From: Hyphococcus sp.
Lineage (GTDB): Bacteria > Pseudomonadota > Alphaproteobacteria > Caulobacterales > Parvularculaceae
Length of the DNA stretch: 34,149 nt
Reading direction: 5' to 3'
Assembly: GCA_021776415.1 (NCBI GenBank)
Contig: JAJFFY010000014.1
Location: forward strand, 1-34,149
Shown: in pieces, positions 8,593 to 17,475 of the stretch
Numbering within the stretch: position 1 is the first letter of the stretch
Layout of the letters: each line of letters begins with the position of its first letter
Made by a program: the position numbers and the translations under genes
The notes under the pieces: generated by a model
What the model was told of the DNA's origin: nothing
The model's database searches: none
The model's input: only the letters and a program-made list of their open reading frames with translations

Positions 8593-9303
8593 TCAGCCGG
8601 CAATTTCCACCTGCATCTTTGAGATTGCATCGCAGCCATCTTTGGCAAGCAACAGCAGCGCCGCAAATTGCTCCTCTGTGAACGGATCACCCTCCGCGGT
8701 TGCCTGCACCTCAACCAGCCCGCCGGAACCGGTGATGACAAAATTGGCGTCCGCCTGGGCTGAGGAATCCTCGTCATAATCAAGGTCAAGCGCCGGTGCG
8801 CCGGCGACCAGACCGCAGGAAATCGCCGCAACCCGGTCGCGGATCGGGTTGGTTTTGATGATCCCTTGCTCTAGCGCCCATTTGCAAGCCTCGTTCATCG
8901 CCACCCAGGCGCCGGTAATCGACGCAGTACGGGTGCCGCCATCAGCCTGAATGACGTCGCAGTCGACAAGGATCTGGCGTTCGCCGAGCACTTTGAGATC
9001 AACCACCGCGCGCAGTGAGCGGCCGATCAGCCGCTGGATCTCCTGGGTGCGGCCGGACTGGCCGCGCTTGGCCTCGCGCTTCATGCGCCCGCCGGTAGAG
9101 CGCGGCAGCATGCCATATTCCGCCGTCACCCAGCCGCGCCCGCCGCCGCGCAGCCATGGCGGCGTGGTTTCATCCCAGCTCGCCGTGCACAGCACATGGG
9201 TGTCGCCGCATTTCACCAGGCACGAGCCCTCGGCATGTTTTGAAAACCCTGGCTCCAGTTCGATGGAACGCAGTTCATTGAATGTGCGGCCGGACGGTCT
9301 CAT
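8593..9303 (-). CDS. rph: Ribonuclease PH
   Basis: Phosphorolytic 3'-to-5' exoribonuclease that trims tRNA 3' ends and forms a hexameric ring. The 236-residue product begins [12 protein letters not shown] and contains the family blocks [57 protein letters not shown] and [17 protein letters not shown], all full length. The open frame continues upstream to 9417, but the ATG at 9303 matches known N-termini and has GGAG 6-7 nt before it. It is divergent from hrcA. The partner rdgB, commonly found next to rph in related bacteria, is not here; an MscS gene follows instead. Confidence 0.96.
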   Translation of the reverse strand: MRPSGRTFNELRSIELEPGFSKHAEGSCLVKCGDTHVLCTASWDETTPPWLRGGGRGWVTAEYGMLPRSTGGRMKREAKRGQSGRTQEIQRLIGRSLRAVVDLKVLGERQILVDCDVIQADGGTRTASITGAWVAMNEACKWALEQGIIKTNPIRDRVAAISCGLVAGAPALDLDYDEDSSAQADANFVITGSGGLVEVQATAEGDPFTEEQFAALLLLAKDGCDAISKMQVEIAG

Positions 9304-9396
9304 ATATATCTCCAAGATAAAGTATGGCGTTCCTAACGCTGCGCACACAGGCTTGTCGACCCGCAATCGCGGTATATCTCGCTCCCGGGCCAGCCC

Positions 9397-9427
9397 CTTT
9401 GAATGTTTGCGCAACACCGCCTATTTT
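9397..9427 (+). promoter_or_regulatory. Candidate heat-shock (RpoH-type) promoter of hrcA-grpE
   Basis: CTTTGAA (9397-9403) and CCTATTTT (9420-9427), separated by 16 nt, resemble the alphaproteobacterial sigma-32 consensus (CTTGAA and CCTATNT) and lie 36 nt before the hrcA start. The -35 carries an extra T. No CIRCE element (TTAGCACTC-N9-GAGTGCTAA) is present between rph and hrcA. A promoter call from sequence only. Confidence 0.45.
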
Positions 9428-9463
9428 CCGCCAGACGCCATATAACGGGTACAAGTTCAGGCC

Positions 9464-10492
9464 ATGGACGTATTAAACGATATTGACGAGCGCTCTCGCG
9501 ATATTTTTCGCCGGCTTGTAGAAACTTATCTCGCAACCGGCGAGCCGATCGGCTCGCGCACACTCAGCCATGATCAAACCATCCCGTTCTCAGCCGCAAC
9601 TATCCGCAACGTCATGGCGGACCTGACCGATGCCGGGCTGTTGCATGCGCCGCATGTCTCCGCCGGTCGGCTGCCGACGGAACGGGGGCTGAGGCTGTTT
9701 GTCGATGGGCTGATGCAGGTCGGCGAGCTGACCGGCGAGGAGCGCCGCGCCATCGAGCTGGAAGCCCGCAATGACGATGTCGAAACCGTGCTGGCCCAGG
9801 CGGCCGCGCAACTATCGGGTCTAACCCAGGCGGCGAGCCTGGTGCTGACGCAAAAATCCGACGCGCCGCTGCGCCAGATTGAATTTGTCTCGACCCAGCC
9901 CGGCAAGTCACTGGTGATTTTGGTGTTTGAAGATGGCCGGGTTGAAAACCGGCTGATTGAAACCCCGGACAATCTTCCCTCCTCGGCGCTGATCGCCGCC
10001 GGCAATTATCTCAATGCGCGCCTGCGCGGCCGCTCCCTCAATGAAACCCGCGCGCAGATCCTTGATGAGGTGCAAAACAACCGCGCCGAGCTTGATGCGA
10101 TCACCGCCAAGCTTGTCCGCCAGGGTGTCGCGGAGGTCTCCGGCGGCGAGGACTGGTCGCTGATCGTACGCGGACGCGGACGTTTGATTGAGGACAGCGC
10201 GCTGCAAGATATCGAGCGGGTGCGGATGCTGTTTGACGACCTTGAGCAGAAACGCGACGTGATTGAGCTTTTGACCGCCGCCAAAGACGGCGAGGGCGTT
10301 AAAATTTTTATCGGCTCGGAAAGCAATCTGTTCTCGCTGTCGGGCTCGTCGGTGATCGCCGCGCCCTATCGTGACGAGACCCGTAAAATCGTTGGCGTCC
10401 TCGGGGTGATCGGGCCAACCCGGCTGAATTACGCCAAAGTCATCCCGATCGTCGATTATACCGCCGAAGTTGTCTCGCGGATGTTGAAATAA
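9464..10492 (+). CDS. hrcA: Heat-inducible transcription repressor HrcA
   Basis: Negative regulator of groESL/dnaK-type heat-shock genes through the CIRCE operator, with folding coupled to GroEL. The 342-residue protein has the N-terminal winged helix (RSRDIFRRLVETYLATGEPIGSRTLS, then FSAATIRNVMADLTDAGLLHAPHVSAGRLPTERG split over about 10-75), followed by the GAF-like domain ending IGPTRLNYAKVIPIVDYTAEVVSRML. Length and both end signatures are typical. It is followed after 66 nt by grpE, the usual hrcA-grpE pair. The ribosome site is weak. Because no CIRCE lies in front, its own operon is probably not autoregulated through that site. Confidence 0.97.
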   Translation: MDVLNDIDERSRDIFRRLVETYLATGEPIGSRTLSHDQTIPFSAATIRNVMADLTDAGLLHAPHVSAGRLPTERGLRLFVDGLMQVGELTGEERRAIELEARNDDVETVLAQAAAQLSGLTQAASLVLTQKSDAPLRQIEFVSTQPGKSLVILVFEDGRVENRLIETPDNLPSSALIAAGNYLNARLRGRSLNETRAQILDEVQNNRAELDAITAKLVRQGVAEVSGGEDWSLIVRGRGRLIEDSALQDIERVRMLFDDLEQKRDVIELLTAAKDGEGVKIFIGSESNLFSLSGSSVIAAPYRDETRKIVGVLGVIGPTRLNYAKVIPIVDYTAEVVSRMLK

Positions 10493-10558
10493 TCGCAGCG
10501 GAGCCGTAAATGGCGCCTGCCCCGTCGGCGAAACAGTCAAAAGAATTAGAACCCTATT

Positions 10559-11239
10559 ATGAGTGATCACGATTATCCCCCGAATAAAGACCAGAACCCC
10601 GCCCATGGCGACAAGCCCGTCGACCTGACGGAAGATGACCGCGCCGTCGCCGACGAGATCGCCAGCGCAAACCAAAGCGATGCGCCGGGCGATGCAAAAA
10701 AGGGCGATGGCGACAAGTCATTGCGCCATGAGCGGCAGCTGGCCGAGCTGAATGATCGGGTGTTGCGACTGGCGGCGGAGCTGGAAAATACCCGGCGCCG
10801 CGGCGAACGGGAAAAAGCCGATGCCGGGCGATATGCAATCGCCAGTTTCGCCCGCGACCTTCTTGGCGTCACCGACAATTTCGAGCGCGCGCTTGAGGCC
10901 GCCGGCAGTGACGACGCTCCCGCCTCAGCCGAGGCGCTGTCGGGCATCGTCGCCGGTCTTCAGATGACGGAAAAAGAGCTGCTCTCGGTGATGGAGCGTC
11001 ACGGCATTCGCCGGCTGTTTCCAAAAGGTGAAAAGTTTGATCCCAACCTGCACCAGGCGGTTGCGCAAATTCCGGACGGGTCGGTGCCGGTCGGTCATGT
11101 TATCGATGTCGCCCAACCGGGCTTTACCATTGGCGAGCGGGTGTTGCGCGCGGCGATTGTGACCGTCTCCTCGGGCTCCGGGTACAATCAAGATGATGAT
11201 GACGCCGCGCCCGGCCCAAGCTTCGACACTCGCGCCTAA
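10559..11239 (+). CDS. grpE: Nucleotide exchange factor GrpE
   Basis: Cochaperone that releases ADP from DnaK. The 226-residue protein has an acidic, disordered N-terminus (about 1-55), a long coiled coil (LAELNDRVLRLAAELENTRRR), and the C-terminal beta domain with RHGIRRLFPKGEKFDPNLHQA, GHVIDVAQPGFTIGERVLRAAIVTVSSG. These are hallmark GrpE blocks. Second gene of the hrcA operon. The ribosome site before ATG 10559 is poor, suggesting coupling to hrcA translation or a less efficient start. Its stop is 3 nt from the convergent pckA stop with no hairpin between. Confidence 0.97.
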   Translation: MSDHDYPPNKDQNPAHGDKPVDLTEDDRAVADEIASANQSDAPGDAKKGDGDKSLRHERQLAELNDRVLRLAAELENTRRRGEREKADAGRYAIASFARDLLGVTDNFERALEAAGSDDAPASAEALSGIVAGLQMTEKELLSVMERHGIRRLFPKGEKFDPNLHQAVAQIPDGSVPVGHVIDVAQPGFTIGERVLRAAIVTVSSGSGYNQDDDDAAPGPSFDTRA

Positions 11240-11242
11240 GGG

Positions 11243-12835
11243 TTACACTTTCGGCGCAGCCGCTATTACCGCATCATCGACATAAGGCTCAAAGATTTTA
11301 AAGTTCTCGACGAACATCGCCGCGAGCTTTTGCGCCTGTGCGTCGTAAGCGGCAGGGTCGTCCCAGGTGTTGCGCGGGGTTAAAATCTTGGGATCAACCA
11401 TTGCAACGTCGCTCGGCACGGCAAAGCCGAAAATCGGATCAAGCGTCATCGGCGCATCATTGAGAGAGCCGTCAAGCGCGGCGGCGAGAAGCGCGCGGGT
11501 CGCCTTGATCGGCATGCGCATACCCGTCCCAAAAGGCCCGCCGGTCCAGCCGGTGTTGACCAGCCAGCAATCAACATCATGCTTGTCGATTAACGAGCCC
11601 AGCAGTTTGCCATATTCCGACGGATGACGCGGCATAAACGGCGCGCCAAAGCAGGTGGAAAAAGTCGCCTGGGGCTCCTTGCCAAGGCCTTTTTCGGTGC
11701 CCGCAACCTTCGCGGTATAGCCCGACAGGAACATATACATCGCCTGCGCCGGGGTCAGTTTTGCAATCGGCGGCATCACCCCGAAAGCATCGCAAGTCAG
11801 CATAATGATATTGTTCGGATGCCCGGTGCGGCCATCAAGGCTGGCATTGGGAATAAAATTGATCGGATAGGCGCCGCGGGAGTTTTCCGCAAGGCTGGCG
11901 TCATCAAGATCAAGCTCGCGGGTCTCTGGGTCCATCACCACATTTTCAAGCACGGTCCCGAACCGCTTGGTGGTGGCGTAAATTTCAGGCTCCGCCGATG
12001 ACGACAGGCGGATCATCTTGGCGTAACAGCCGCCTTCAAAATTAAACAGCCCGTTCGGTCCCCAGCCATGTTCATCGTCGCCGATCAATGTGCGCTTAGG
12101 GTCTGCGGAGAGCGTTGTTTTACCGGTGCCGGAAAGGCCGAAGAAAATTGCCGGATCGGCGCGCTCGCCGACATTAACCGAGCAATGCATCGGCATCACG
12201 CCTTGTTCGGGAAGCAGAAAATTCAATATGGTGAATACGGACTTCTTCATCTCGCCGGCGTAAGAGGTGCCGCCGATAAGCACGAGGCGGCGCACAAAAT
12301 CGACCGCAATCACGGTCTTGCCGCGACAGCCATGCACCGATGGGTCGGCTTCAAAACCCGGTAAGTCGACAACCGTGAAATCCGGCGCCTGGCCGCGCTC
12401 GTTCATTGGCGGGCGCACCAGCAAATGCTGGATAAACAGGCTGTGCCATGCATATTCGGTAAAGACGCGCACATTGATCGCGTATTTTTTATCCGCACCA
12501 CCGCGCAAGTCCTGCATGAAAAGCTCGTGATCGACCGCATAGGCGAGCATGTCCGCGTGGAGACAATCGAACTGCTCCGGGGTGATCGCCTGATTGGCGT
12601 CCCACCAGATTTTGGCGTCGATGTCGTCATGGCGGACAATAAATTTATCCAGCGCCGAGCGGCCGGTATGTTCGCCGGTCTTGACCACCAAAGGTCCGTC
12701 TTTGGCGATGCTGCCTTCGCCGCGCTCAATGGCGTGCTGATAAAGCGCCGCCGCAGTCAGATTTGACAGCCGTTGCGGCGCACAAAGCTCAAACGATCTC
12801 GCAGCGCCTTGCACCGGCGAAACAGAAACGCTCAT
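11243..12835 (-). CDS. pckA: Phosphoenolpyruvate carboxykinase (ATP)
   Basis: Converts oxaloacetate and ATP to phosphoenolpyruvate and CO2, the first committed step of gluconeogenesis. The 530-residue protein is full length. Its P-loop GLSGTGKT (about 233-240) is followed by the kinase-2 segment [10 protein letters not shown], and upstream is the substrate region [25 protein letters not shown] near the C-terminus is also diagnostic of the ATP-dependent class. A GGGAGGAAG ribosome site precedes the ATG. In many alphaproteobacteria pckA sits beside chvG/chvI; here the divergent neighbour is an M28 peptidase, so that regulatory link is not seen. Confidence 0.97.
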   Translation of the reverse strand: MSVSVSPVQGAARSFELCAPQRLSNLTAAALYQHAIERGEGSIAKDGPLVVKTGEHTGRSALDKFIVRHDDIDAKIWWDANQAITPEQFDCLHADMLAYAVDHELFMQDLRGGADKKYAINVRVFTEYAWHSLFIQHLLVRPPMNERGQAPDFTVVDLPGFEADPSVHGCRGKTVIAVDFVRRLVLIGGTSYAGEMKKSVFTILNFLLPEQGVMPMHCSVNVGERADPAIFFGLSGTGKTTLSADPKRTLIGDDEHGWGPNGLFNFEGGCYAKMIRLSSSAEPEIYATTKRFGTVLENVVMDPETRELDLDDASLAENSRGAYPINFIPNASLDGRTGHPNNIIMLTCDAFGVMPPIAKLTPAQAMYMFLSGYTAKVAGTEKGLGKEPQATFSTCFGAPFMPRHPSEYGKLLGSLIDKHDVDCWLVNTGWTGGPFGTGMRMPIKATRALLAAALDGSLNDAPMTLDPIFGFAVPSDVAMVDPKILTPRNTWDDPAAYDAQAQKLAAMFVENFKIFEPYVDDAVIAAAPKV

Positions 12836-13046
12836 TCATCTTCCTCCCGATGCCTCAAAATCGAGGCGGTGCGCCCATCCTGGGCCGCCCGAATACGCAT
12901 TCGAACCCATTCCGGCCACATCACGGCTATTAATCCAAAAATCGGGCCATGACCACAGGCGGCGGCGGCGCGAGGCGTCATATTCAGCTTGTCTCAAAGC
13001 GCCGGCCATGCAAAATCGCGCGCTAACCATAATGCGGAGGAGTTCG

Positions 13047-14741
13047 ATGATGAGATTCAACCGGTTGGGGATATTAGCGCCCTGTTTCGCCTTGGCAGTA
13101 GCCTGCAGCGCAGAGGTCGAGGCGCCCGATGCTGAGGCCGTCGCAGATGCTGCGCCTGCGAGCAAAACCAGCCCTTCTATCACCGGAGATGATCTTACCC
13201 TCCACATCAAGACCCTCGCATCGGACGAATTTGAGGGCCGCGCGCCGACAACGCCGGGCGGCGAAAAAGCGCGCGCCTATATCGCCGATCAATACACGCG
13301 CCTCGGCATGAAGCCGATTGGCGACAGTTTTTTTCAGCGCGTCCCCATGGTTGAGGCGACGCTTGATCCTGATACGTCCTATTTCCGCATCAACACGCCA
13401 GCGGGCGTACGCGATCTCGAATATAAAAAAGACGTCGTCTACTGGACCAAGCGCGTTGAAGAGCATCTCGCCTTTGAAAATACGGAAATGGTGTTTGTCG
13501 GCTATGGCGTTGTGGCGCCAGAGTATGGCTGGAACGATTATGACGGCGTCGATGTTACCGGCAAAACCGTTGTTATACTGGTCAACGATCCGGGCTTTGC
13601 AACCCAGGACCCGGACCTGTTTAACGGCAACGCCATGACCTATTACGGCCGTTGGACCTATAAATATGAAGAGGCCGCGCGCCAGGGCGCCGCCGCCGCC
13701 ATCGTCATTCACGACACCGCGCCGGCCGCTTATGGCTGGAGCGTTGTTGAAGGCTCGTGGTCCGGCGCACAGCTTGACCTGGAGAGCCCCGATGGCGGCG
13801 CCGGGCGCGCTATCGCCGAGGGCTGGTTCTCCAATGCAGCCGCGCATGAGTTGTTTGACGCGGCCGGGCTTGACCTTGATGCGTTAGGTGCGAGCGCCAT
13901 ATCAGCAGACTTCCATGCCGTCGCCATGCCCGGACTGACCGCATCGGCTGCGCTCAACACCGCCATCCGGCGCAGCGAAGACGCCAATGTCATCGGCGTC
14001 ATCGAGGGATCACAATATCCTGACGACTATGTTCTTTACATGGGGCATTGGGACCACCTTGGTATTAATCAGACCACGGAGGGTGACGACAAGATTTATA
14101 ATGGCGCGGTTGATAACGCCACCGGCGTCGCGGCGCTGTTGGAGATCGCCGAGAAATTCGCCAATGCCGACGAGCCGCCGCTGCGCTCGGTTATCATTGC
14201 GGCCGTCACAGCAGAAGAATCCGGGCTCTTAGGCTCCGCCTATATGGCTGAAGACCCGCCCGTGCCGCTTAAAAATATTGTCGGCGGCGTCAATATTGAC
14301 GCGATCCTGCCCCTCCCGCCGACCAAAGATATTATCGTCGTCGGCTATGGCGCGTCGGAACTTGAAGATATTTTAAGCGCCGTCGCCGAAAACCACGATC
14401 GCTATTTGCGTCCCGATGCGGAGCCGGAAAAGGGATATTTCTATCGCTCCGATCATATCTCGCTGGCGAAAAAGGGCGTTCCCATGCTCTACGCAGATAA
14501 CGGGTTTGACCTTCGCGAGGGCGGCGAGGAAGCCGGCAAAAAATACGGCGAGCACTATGTTCAAAATAACTATCACGCGCCGAGTGATGAGTTTGACCCC
14601 AGCTGGAACATGGAGGGGATGACCGAATTGGTCGAGATTCTCCATGAGACCGGCGCGGCGATGGCCTATTCCGACGACTGGCCGAACTGGTATGAGGGCA
14701 ATGAATTCCGCGCCCTTCGCGACGCCCAACGCGCCGAGTAA
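13047..14741 (+). CDS. M28 family zinc peptidase, predicted lipoprotein
   Basis: Envelope-anchored aminopeptidase/carboxypeptidase-like enzyme of 564 residues. The start ATG 13047 (MMRFNRLGILAPC) is preferred over 13008 because GGAGG lies 6 nt upstream and a signal with lipobox LAVAC follows. A PA (protease-associated) domain is inserted roughly at 100-300. Metal ligands are visible: His334 (GHWDHLG), Asp356 (AVDNATG), Glu390/391 (AEESG), Asp418 (NIDAI) and His510 (NYHAPSDE). A strong terminator follows the gene. Substrate is unknown; the family includes leucyl aminopeptidases and glutamate carboxypeptidase II-like enzymes. Confidence 0.9.
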   Translation: MMRFNRLGILAPCFALAVACSAEVEAPDAEAVADAAPASKTSPSITGDDLTLHIKTLASDEFEGRAPTTPGGEKARAYIADQYTRLGMKPIGDSFFQRVPMVEATLDPDTSYFRINTPAGVRDLEYKKDVVYWTKRVEEHLAFENTEMVFVGYGVVAPEYGWNDYDGVDVTGKTVVILVNDPGFATQDPDLFNGNAMTYYGRWTYKYEEAARQGAAAAIVIHDTAPAAYGWSVVEGSWSGAQLDLESPDGGAGRAIAEGWFSNAAAHELFDAAGLDLDALGASAISADFHAVAMPGLTASAALNTAIRRSEDANVIGVIEGSQYPDDYVLYMGHWDHLGINQTTEGDDKIYNGAVDNATGVAALLEIAEKFANADEPPLRSVIIAAVTAEESGLLGSAYMAEDPPVPLKNIVGGVNIDAILPLPPTKDIIVVGYGASELEDILSAVAENHDRYLRPDAEPEKGYFYRSDHISLAKKGVPMLYADNGFDLREGGEEAGKKYGEHYVQNNYHAPSDEFDPSWNMEGMTELVEILHETGAAMAYSDDWPNWYEGNEFRALRDAQRAE

Positions 14742-14761
14742 TAGCGCTACGCCTACTTATG

Positions 14762-14800
14762 CAGCGCGTCGCCAGATAATGGCGGCGCGCTGATTTTATT
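14762..14800 (+). terminator. Strong intrinsic terminator after the M28 peptidase gene
   Basis: A 12-bp stem, arms CAGCGCGTCGCC (14762-14773) and GGCGGCGCGCTG (14781-14792) with a single T-G pair, a 7-nt loop and then ATTTTATT. It starts 20 nt after the peptidase stop codon. Confidence 0.85.
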
Positions 14801-14875
14801 CAGTATTTGTTCATAATCTCGAAGCAATTTTTTAACCCTGACAGCCTCAAATCTCCTATCGAGGAGACCGGCCTC

Positions 14876-15130
14876 ATGGAAACGATTTTCGACATTTTGG
14901 CGGCGCTTTTATTCAGCGCGACGGCGGGCTTGTTTTTCCTGCGTCGGCGCCATGAGATCCCGCCGCTTACGCCATATGCGCTGGTTGGTTTCGTCGGCAT
15001 TGTCGGTAACTGGCTCGGCAATAATGGCGGCGGGGTCGCCGCTGTCGCACTGTTGATCGCCGGCGCGTTTTTGACCCTCCATCTCGCCAGCGAGCCCTAC
15101 CGCGAGACGCGGGAAGAAAAAAACCAATAA
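14876..15130 (+). CDS. Small two-helix membrane protein, XapX-like
   Basis: 84-residue protein with predicted membrane segments at about 5-22 and 33-66 (the latter may be two short helices around GNWLGNNGGG) and a charged tail (SEPYRETREEKNQ). The stretch RRRHEIPPLTPYALVGFVGIVGNWLG resembles the XapX (DUF1427) pattern of a Pro-rich loop before a Gly-rich helix. The open frame extends back to 14807, but ATG 14876 has GAGGAG about 10 nt before it and starts cleanly. Function unknown for the family. It lies between two hairpin clusters, suggesting an independent transcript. Confidence 0.6.
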   Translation: METIFDILAALLFSATAGLFFLRRRHEIPPLTPYALVGFVGIVGNWLGNNGGGVAAVALLIAGAFLTLHLASEPYRETREEKNQ

Positions 15131-15153
15131 AGTGCGCAAGGCGCCCTGAACCA

Positions 15154-15198
15154 CGACCGCGAAGGCGGTCGAATATTAGTGAGCGCGCCTTCGCGCGC
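15154..15198. repeat. Two adjacent perfect stem-loops between the XapX-like and acyltransferase genes
   Basis: CGACCGC-GAAG-GCGGTCG (15154-15171) and GCGCGC-CTTC-GCGCGC (15183-15198) lie 11 nt apart and have complementary tetraloops (GAAG and CTTC). No T-run follows on the plus strand. They could be a terminator without T-tract, an RNA kissing element, or an extragenic palindrome; other genomic copies would decide. Confidence 0.45.
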
Positions 15199-15287
15199 GC
15201 GGGCCGCAATTTCAATTTTGATCCGCGGTGCAATATGTTTAGGTTTCGAACGATATTGCGATAGCGCGATAGTGGAGCGCCTTTCCG

Positions 15288-16151
15288 TTGGACCTGTCCG
15301 CGCCGAACAAAGCCACGTCTGAAAAGCATATCGTCGATGTGCTGATTGAAGAGCGTGCGGAAAAACTGACGCGTTCGCCATTTTGGCCGCTCTATAAGAC
15401 AATCTTGTATCCGGTCTTGCTGCATGGGCCGGCTGTGCGGATGGCGGACGCCATCGCCGCCCTGCCCGCACGCCGCGTCTTCGATCACGTCAGCGATCTT
15501 CTCCATCTTGATCTGGAGACAACCGGGCTTGAACATATTCCCAAAACCGGACGCGTGCTGATTGCATCGACGCACCCCACCGGCATCCCCGACGGCGTGG
15601 CGATGTATGACGCGCTTAAAGCTCGCCGCCCTGACATGACGTTTTTTGCCAATCGCGACGCGCTTCGTGCAGCGCCCGGCCTCGATGAAATGGTTATTCC
15701 GGTGGAGTGGGTCGAACATAAACGCACCCGCATGCGCACGCGCGAGACTCTGGTTTCCGCCATCCGCGCATTCAACGCCGAGAAATGCGTGGTCCTGTTT
15801 CCATCGGGCCGGCTGGCCTTCATGAATGACGACAAAGTTCTAACGGAACAGGAATGGCTGCAATCGGTTGCGGTGTTCGCCCGCAAATATGACTGCCCGA
15901 TCGTGCCGGCGCATATCACCGCGCGGAACTCGTGGCTTTATTATTGGTTTTGGAAAATCAACCCGGAATTACGCGACGTCACTTTGTTCCACGAATTGCT
16001 CAACAAGAAAGGCCGGCCCTACAAGATCGCCTTTGGGCCTATGATTTCGCCGGACCAGCTTAAGGGAGATCCGGTGGAAGTCGCCGCGGCGCTGCGCGCG
16101 CATGCAGCCCACGATGTGCTCGCGGGCAAGCCCTGGCAGGCAATAGAATAA
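15288..16151 (+). CDS. PlsC-like lysophospholipid acyltransferase family protein
   Basis: 287-residue protein with an acyltransferase fold. The catalytic block reads THPTGIPDG, His96 to Asp102, with five rather than four residues between His and Asp, a spacing I recall from some divergent lysophospholipid acyltransferases. FPSGR (171-175) matches the FPEGTR substrate block, and VPAHI follows as the last motif. It probably transfers acyl chains to a glycerolipid or lipoamino acid at the inner membrane. The start is a TTG with GGAG 10 nt upstream; no ATG fits. Its stop is 4 nt from a convergent ABC ATPase. Substrate cannot be fixed from sequence. Confidence 0.8.
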   Translation: MDLSAPNKATSEKHIVDVLIEERAEKLTRSPFWPLYKTILYPVLLHGPAVRMADAIAALPARRVFDHVSDLLHLDLETTGLEHIPKTGRVLIASTHPTGIPDGVAMYDALKARRPDMTFFANRDALRAAPGLDEMVIPVEWVEHKRTRMRTRETLVSAIRAFNAEKCVVLFPSGRLAFMNDDKVLTEQEWLQSVAVFARKYDCPIVPAHITARNSWLYYWFWKINPELRDVTLFHELLNKKGRPYKIAFGPMISPDQLKGDPVEVAAALRAHAAHDVLAGKPWQAIE

Positions 16152-16155
16152 ATAT

Positions 16156-17118
16156 TCAGGCAACTTTTTTGGTGGTCTTGTAGGTCAGCTCAAGGAAGAC
16201 ATCTTCAAGGTCCGCCTCAACCGTTGACAGGTCTTTAACGCCGACGCCGGCCGATGAGACCCGCTCCAAAATTTCCGCAACCTGCGCCTTGCTCGGCTGA
16301 TAGGGGATCGCCAGGCGCCCGTCCGGGGTTAGCTCCGCCGCATAGGGAGAAAGGTCCGGCGCGGCGGTAAGCTCTTCCAGCGGCGTCACCATCAGGGTTT
16401 TGCGGTCAAGCGAGGCAATCAGCTTCTCGGTGGGCTCGCAAACAACCACATCGCCCTCATGGATGATGGCGATTTGATCGCAAAGCTCCTGCGCTTCTTC
16501 AAGATAATGCGTAGTCAGAACAATTGTCACGCCGGCTTCATTGAGCTCCAGCACATAGTCCCACATCTGCTTGCGCAGTTCGATATCGACGCCCGCCGTC
16601 GGCTCATCAAGCACCAGGATCGGCGGCGAGTGTACCATCGCCTTGGCGATCAGGAGCCGGCGCTTCATCCCGCCCGATAGCTGGCGCACATAAGCGTCGG
16701 CCTTATCATCGAGGCCGAGCGCAGTAAGGATTTCCATAGTCCGGCGATTTTGCTTCGCCACGCCATATAGCCCGGCGTGGATCTCCAGCGCCTCCTTCGG
16801 CGTGAAGTAGACATCCATATTAATTTCCTGCGGCACGATCCCGATCGCGGCGCGCGCCTGGCGGGGGTTTTTGTCGATGTCGAATCCCCAGACCGAGACC
16901 GAGCCTTCGGTTTTACGAACCAGCCCAGCGAGAATATTGATGAAGGTTGATTTGCCCGCCCCGTTCGGCCCCAAAAGCCCGAAGATCGAGCCGCGCGGGA
17001 TCATCAGGTCGATGCCACGAAGCGCTTCCTTCGGAGGTGACTTCTTATCCCCGGCATAGATTTTTCTGATGCCGCGTGCGGCGATGGCGTAATCGCCGGT
17101 ATCGGAGCTTTGGCTCAT
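16156..17118 (-). CDS. ABC transporter ATP-binding protein (YadG-like), no adjacent permease
   Basis: 320-residue ATPase of the ABC-2 (drug/polysaccharide/Nod-type) class. Walker A GPNGAGKS starts at about residue 50, the signature LSGGMKRR is at about 148, Walker B ILVLDEPTAGVD at about 168, and the switch His in TTHYLEE. A C-terminal extension of about 90 residues (KTLMVTPLEELTAAPDL onward) is typical of YadG/CcmA-like ATPases. Such proteins normally work with a YadH-like permease, but the upstream gene on this strand is the 81-residue ORF and the downstream gene is convergent. The partner is presumably elsewhere. NatB at 19958-21484 already has its own ATPase. Confidence 0.9.
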   Translation of the reverse strand: MSQSSDTGDYAIAARGIRKIYAGDKKSPPKEALRGIDLMIPRGSIFGLLGPNGAGKSTFINILAGLVRKTEGSVSVWGFDIDKNPRQARAAIGIVPQEINMDVYFTPKEALEIHAGLYGVAKQNRRTMEILTALGLDDKADAYVRQLSGGMKRRLLIAKAMVHSPPILVLDEPTAGVDIELRKQMWDYVLELNEAGVTIVLTTHYLEEAQELCDQIAIIHEGDVVVCEPTEKLIASLDRKTLMVTPLEELTAAPDLSPYAAELTPDGRLAIPYQPSKAQVAEILERVSSAGVGVKDLSTVEADLEDVFLELTYKTTKKVA

Positions 17119-17217
17119 GTGGGCGCTTTCAAACTGTTGTCGGGGTCATATCATGGCGCGGGGCGCGAAGGTCAACGTCGCGGCGCCCTTGACGAACCGA
17201 TTTGACGTCTGCAATGC

Positions 17218-17439
17218 AGTTTAAACAACAGAAATGAGCCGCGTCATGAGCGATACGAAACCCACCCCCGCCCCGGACCCGGAAATTATCTATGTCGACA
17301 AGCGCCGCATCTCCTGCGACGGCGGCGGCCCGCTTGGCCACCCACGGGTCTGGTATTCCCTCGACGACGGCGAAGCCGAATGCGGCTATTGCGACCGTAA
17401 GTTTATCTATCGGCCAGCGGGTGACGCTGCGCAGTAGGT
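17218..17439. repeat. Direct repeat, copy 1 (intact zf-CHCC gene)
   Basis: 222-nt segment matching 19118-19340 with 11 substitutions and one 1-nt indel by my alignment (about 95 % identity). Identity starts about 16 nt before the zinc-finger start codon and stops 2 nt after its stop codon, so the repeat is essentially one gene. Confidence 0.9.
17234..17437 (+). CDS. zf-CHCC zinc-finger domain protein
   Basis: 67-residue protein of the zf-CHCC family, related to the C-terminus of mitochondrial complex I subunit NDUFS6. Zinc ligands are Cys (RISCDGGG), His (LGHPRVW), and Cys-x2-Cys (AECGYCDRKF). In alphaproteobacteria these small proteins are usually stand-alone and of unproven function. A second start, the ATG five codons in (MSDTK), is possible. 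It is divergent from the ABC ATPase across 115 nt. A frameshifted near-copy lies at 19134-19338. Copy 1 keeps the family-typical HPRV, where copy 2 has HPLV. Confidence 0.85.
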   Translation: MSRVMSDTKPTPAPDPEIIYVDKRRISCDGGGPLGHPRVWYSLDDGEAECGYCDRKFIYRPAGDAAQ

Positions 17440-17475
17440 GGATCACCTCAAAGGCTGGATGAAGCAAATATCTTA

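Noticed and set aside
9304..9417. N-terminal extension of rph
   Set aside because: The extra 38 residues are not family-like, and the ATG at 9303 has a proper ribosome site.
12836..13210. Minus-strand 124-codon frame upstream of pckA
   Set aside because: Opposes the signal-peptide region of the M28 gene, has no ribosome site, and pckA has its own good start at 12835.
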